From JBPRGG01 sp051418075 (GTDB taxonomy: Bacteria > Bacteroidota > Bacteroidia > Cytophagales > Cyclobacteriaceae): a DNA stretch of 64,000 nt. Shown one piece after another: positions 62,584-64,000 of the stretch (the stretch's first letter is position 1; each line of letters starts with the position of its first letter). Made by a program: the position numbers and the translations under genes. The stretch is from assembly GCA_051418075.1 (NCBI GenBank), contig JBPRGG010000183.1:23360-87359 (forward strand), written 5' to 3'. The notes below the pieces were generated by a model, which had not been told where the DNA came from, made no database searches, and saw only the letters and a list, made by a program, of their open reading frames with translations.

Positions 62584-62618
62584 AAAAAAAGGACAGGTGC
62601 TCTCCATCTGTCCTTTTT
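62584..62618. terminator. Bidirectional Rho-independent terminator
   Basis: AAAAAAAGGACAG and CTGTCCTTTTT form an 11-bp stem around GTGCTCTCCAT. The A-run on one side and T-run on the other allow function for both the stress operon and the convergent RraA-like gene. Confidence 0.85.
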
Positions 62619-62641
62619 GCTATTTGGCTGTATTTTATACT

Positions 62642-63421
62642 TTATTTAACAGTCTGATCCATTTCTTTACCCATTTTCTCATATAAACCTCTTCTGGCAG
62701 CTTTATCTGTACTGAGGGTCTTCAGGGCATATTCCGCTACTTCACGGGCATAAGCCCGGGGAACCACAATCACCCCATCCCCATCAGCAACTACTACATC
62801 GCCTGGATGTACCAGCACCCCGCCTACTTCAATTGGCTCCTGCATAGAGTGAAATTCATTCCGGCCTGGCCTTATACCTCTGCCCCGGTTTTCCCAATCA
62901 ATATAAACTGGTATCCTTTGTTTGGCTACCTCATCAGTGTCTCTTACACTGCCGGTGGTTACAATTCCACGGGCTCCCTTGTCTACCCAGGCCAGGGCAT
63001 TAAAAGATCCTACTGAACCAGTATCACCATCTCCGCTGGCATCTATGACGATAATAGTACCATCTTCAATTGCATCGACAAAAGGTTCCGGAGTCACCTC
63101 ATTATATGTTTTTCCCACCCAGGCATCAAACTGTTCTTCAGTGAGTTTCCCTGGAAGGGGATCATTGGTGGGCACATATTTTACGGTCAGGGCGATTCCT
63201 GTGATCTGGTGGCTCAGGTTATCAAAATCACGCCACATCGCTTCAATTTTCTGGTCCATCAGCCCTACGTTCCAGAGGCCGGCTTTATCCATACCGTCGG
63301 ACACATCAGCTACCCTTAGTCCTTCATAAAGGTCCAGGATCTGTTGGTCAGATAAATTCTCCTGGGCCTGAACCATCAGAGCAGCACCCAGCATCAACAT
63401 TAATAAGGTCAATTTTTTCAT
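62642..63421 (-). CDS. Exported RraA-like family protein
   Basis: 259 residues with a signal peptide (LLMLMLGAALMVQAQ). The RraA/HMG-aldolase-like fold is supported by GSVGSFNALAWVDKGARGIV and the metal-substrate pair R-D in TTGSVRDTDEV, and VVVADGDGVIVVP. Cytoplasmic RraA regulates RNase E; related enzymes are 4-hydroxy-4-methyl-2-oxoglutarate aldolases. An export signal rules out RNase E control, so a periplasmic aldolase or decarboxylase is more likely. Substrate unknown. Confidence 0.85.
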   Translation of the reverse strand: MKKLTLLMLMLGAALMVQAQENLSDQQILDLYEGLRVADVSDGMDKAGLWNVGLMDQKIEAMWRDFDNLSHQITGIALTVKYVPTNDPLPGKLTEEQFDAWVGKTYNEVTPEPFVDAIEDGTIIVIDASGDGDTGSVGSFNALAWVDKGARGIVTTGSVRDTDEVAKQRIPVYIDWENRGRGIRPGRNEFHSMQEPIEVGGVLVHPGDVVVADGDGVIVVPRAYAREVAEYALKTLSTDKAARRGLYEKMGKEMDQTVK

Positions 63422-63703
63422 AATTAAATGGGGTTTTTGTTATAACTGATTAATATGTTAATTCATTTATATATAATATTAATTCAAAAAATGTATTTCT
63501 GGCAACTGATAGCTTTAAAATAATAATTTTGGCCACTGCAGAGATCAAGTAAGCTGGAAATATAATTGGATAAGATAATTCAATATATCAAAATAAATAA
63601 AAATCATTCTGGCAGATCGATGGTGATCGTTAAATTAATACATAGTTATATATTATTTTAGTTAATAATCGTTTTAACTTGGTACTTTATATCAATATTT
63701 CCT

Positions 63704-64000
63704 ATGAGATTTATACTTATAATAGGATGTTGTTTTATTTCATTTTTATCCTATGCACAAAATATTTCCATTTATGGATATACTAAAGAAAGTAAAAGTT
63801 TAGAAAGCATCCCTTATGTTCATATTTTTTTGGATTCGAAAGTTGGAACATACTCAAATGCATATGGATTTTATTCTTTAGAAATTCCTAAAGGTGAAAA
63901 TATAGTCTTGTCATTCTCCTCAGTTGGATATCAGGATCTTCAAATTAGTATTAATACACATAAGGACTCGTCAATAAATTTTTTTCTTGAACCCAAGATA
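63704..64000 (+). CDS. Carboxypeptidase-regulatory-like protein, N-terminal part (cut by window end)
   Basis: The frame opens at ATG 63704 and stays open for 99 codons to the window end. Signal peptide (ILIIGCCFISFLSYAQ), then a carboxypeptidase regulatory-like beta-sandwich: SIYGYTKESKSLESIPYVHI, SNAYGFYSLEIPKGE and LSFSSVGYQDLQI. This N-terminal arrangement is typical of TonB-dependent receptors of Bacteroidota, so a SusC-like receptor is likely to follow, but that part is not visible. Confidence 0.75.
   Translation, partial: MRFILIIGCCFISFLSYAQNISIYGYTKESKSLESIPYVHIFLDSKVGTYSNAYGFYSLEIPKGENIVLSFSSVGYQDLQISINTHKDSSINFFLEPKI

Noticed and set aside
1..64000. tRNA, rRNA or prophage genes
   Set aside because: I scanned intergenic regions for TpsiC-loop-like GTTCGA and rRNA-like stretches and for integrase or capsid-like frames and saw none; a covariance search would be needed to exclude them.

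Overview
The window reads as chromosomal DNA of a free-living, AT-rich member of the Bacteroidota, most likely a Cytophagales-type, possibly marine bacterium. The reasons are the family content (PIG-L, DUF1343/NamZ, GHL10, FloA/NfeD, a Crp/Fnr protein with an N-terminal CxxC, many soluble multi-PAS kinases, an S1-type sulfatase), several promoters of the Bacteroidota form TAnnTTTG, weak Shine-Dalgarno sites, and lipoproteins with short lipoboxes. This placement is inference. I saw no rRNA, tRNA, CRISPR array, prophage or complete insertion sequence.

Layout. 1-7.4 kb: the end of recN, a large exported PIG-L deacetylase, then a zinc alcohol dehydrogenase, a CYP152-type fatty-acid peroxygenase P450 and an aldo/keto reductase on the minus strand. 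7.4-13.8 kb: a GbsR/MarR-type regulator with two operator-like palindromes, then a TetR gene leading a tight operon of a LolA-like periplasmic protein, two FtsX-type permeases, a LolD-like ATPase and an outer-membrane beta-barrel. Together these form a complete candidate trans-envelope lipid or lipoprotein export route. 13.8-21 kb: a protein made only of eight helicase-associated repeats, a small exported protein, an ECF-like sigma factor with a tiny membrane partner, MgtC and a CLC transporter. 21-25 kb: WbuC-type cupin, MFS exporter, a MITE-like element with tandem repeats, floA-nfeD. 25-31 kb: TMEM220-like protein, PAS kinase, FAD oxidoreductase, sulfatase and XRE-cupin regulator. 31.5-36.4 kb: DUF1015, an AMP-forming ligase and a natural SerB-SerA fusion.

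36.5-48.7 kb: an eight-PAS histidine kinase divergent from a LuxR-type regulator, then a set with a cell-wall and peptide-turnover flavour (DacB, M14 carboxypeptidase, an unusual D-aminoacylase homologue, a GHL10 lipoprotein) and a zinc-ribbon membrane protein. 48.8-59.7 kb: a collagen-like lipoprotein, folA-fmt, NamZ, a LolC/E-like permease, a Dpm1-type glycosyltransferase, a GmhB-like phosphatase, arginine decarboxylase, argS, glutathione peroxidase and menA. 59.8-64 kb: a Crp/Fnr regulator, an FNR-box-like palindrome ahead of two universal stress protein genes, an exported RraA-like protein, and the start of a carboxypeptidase-regulatory-like (TonB receptor plug-type) protein cut by the window end.

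The strongest candidates for something undescribed are the LolA/FtsX/barrel operon with its regulators, the helicase-free HA-repeat protein, the DUF1015 + SerB-SerA locus, and the D-aminoacylase homologue that has lost several metal ligands.
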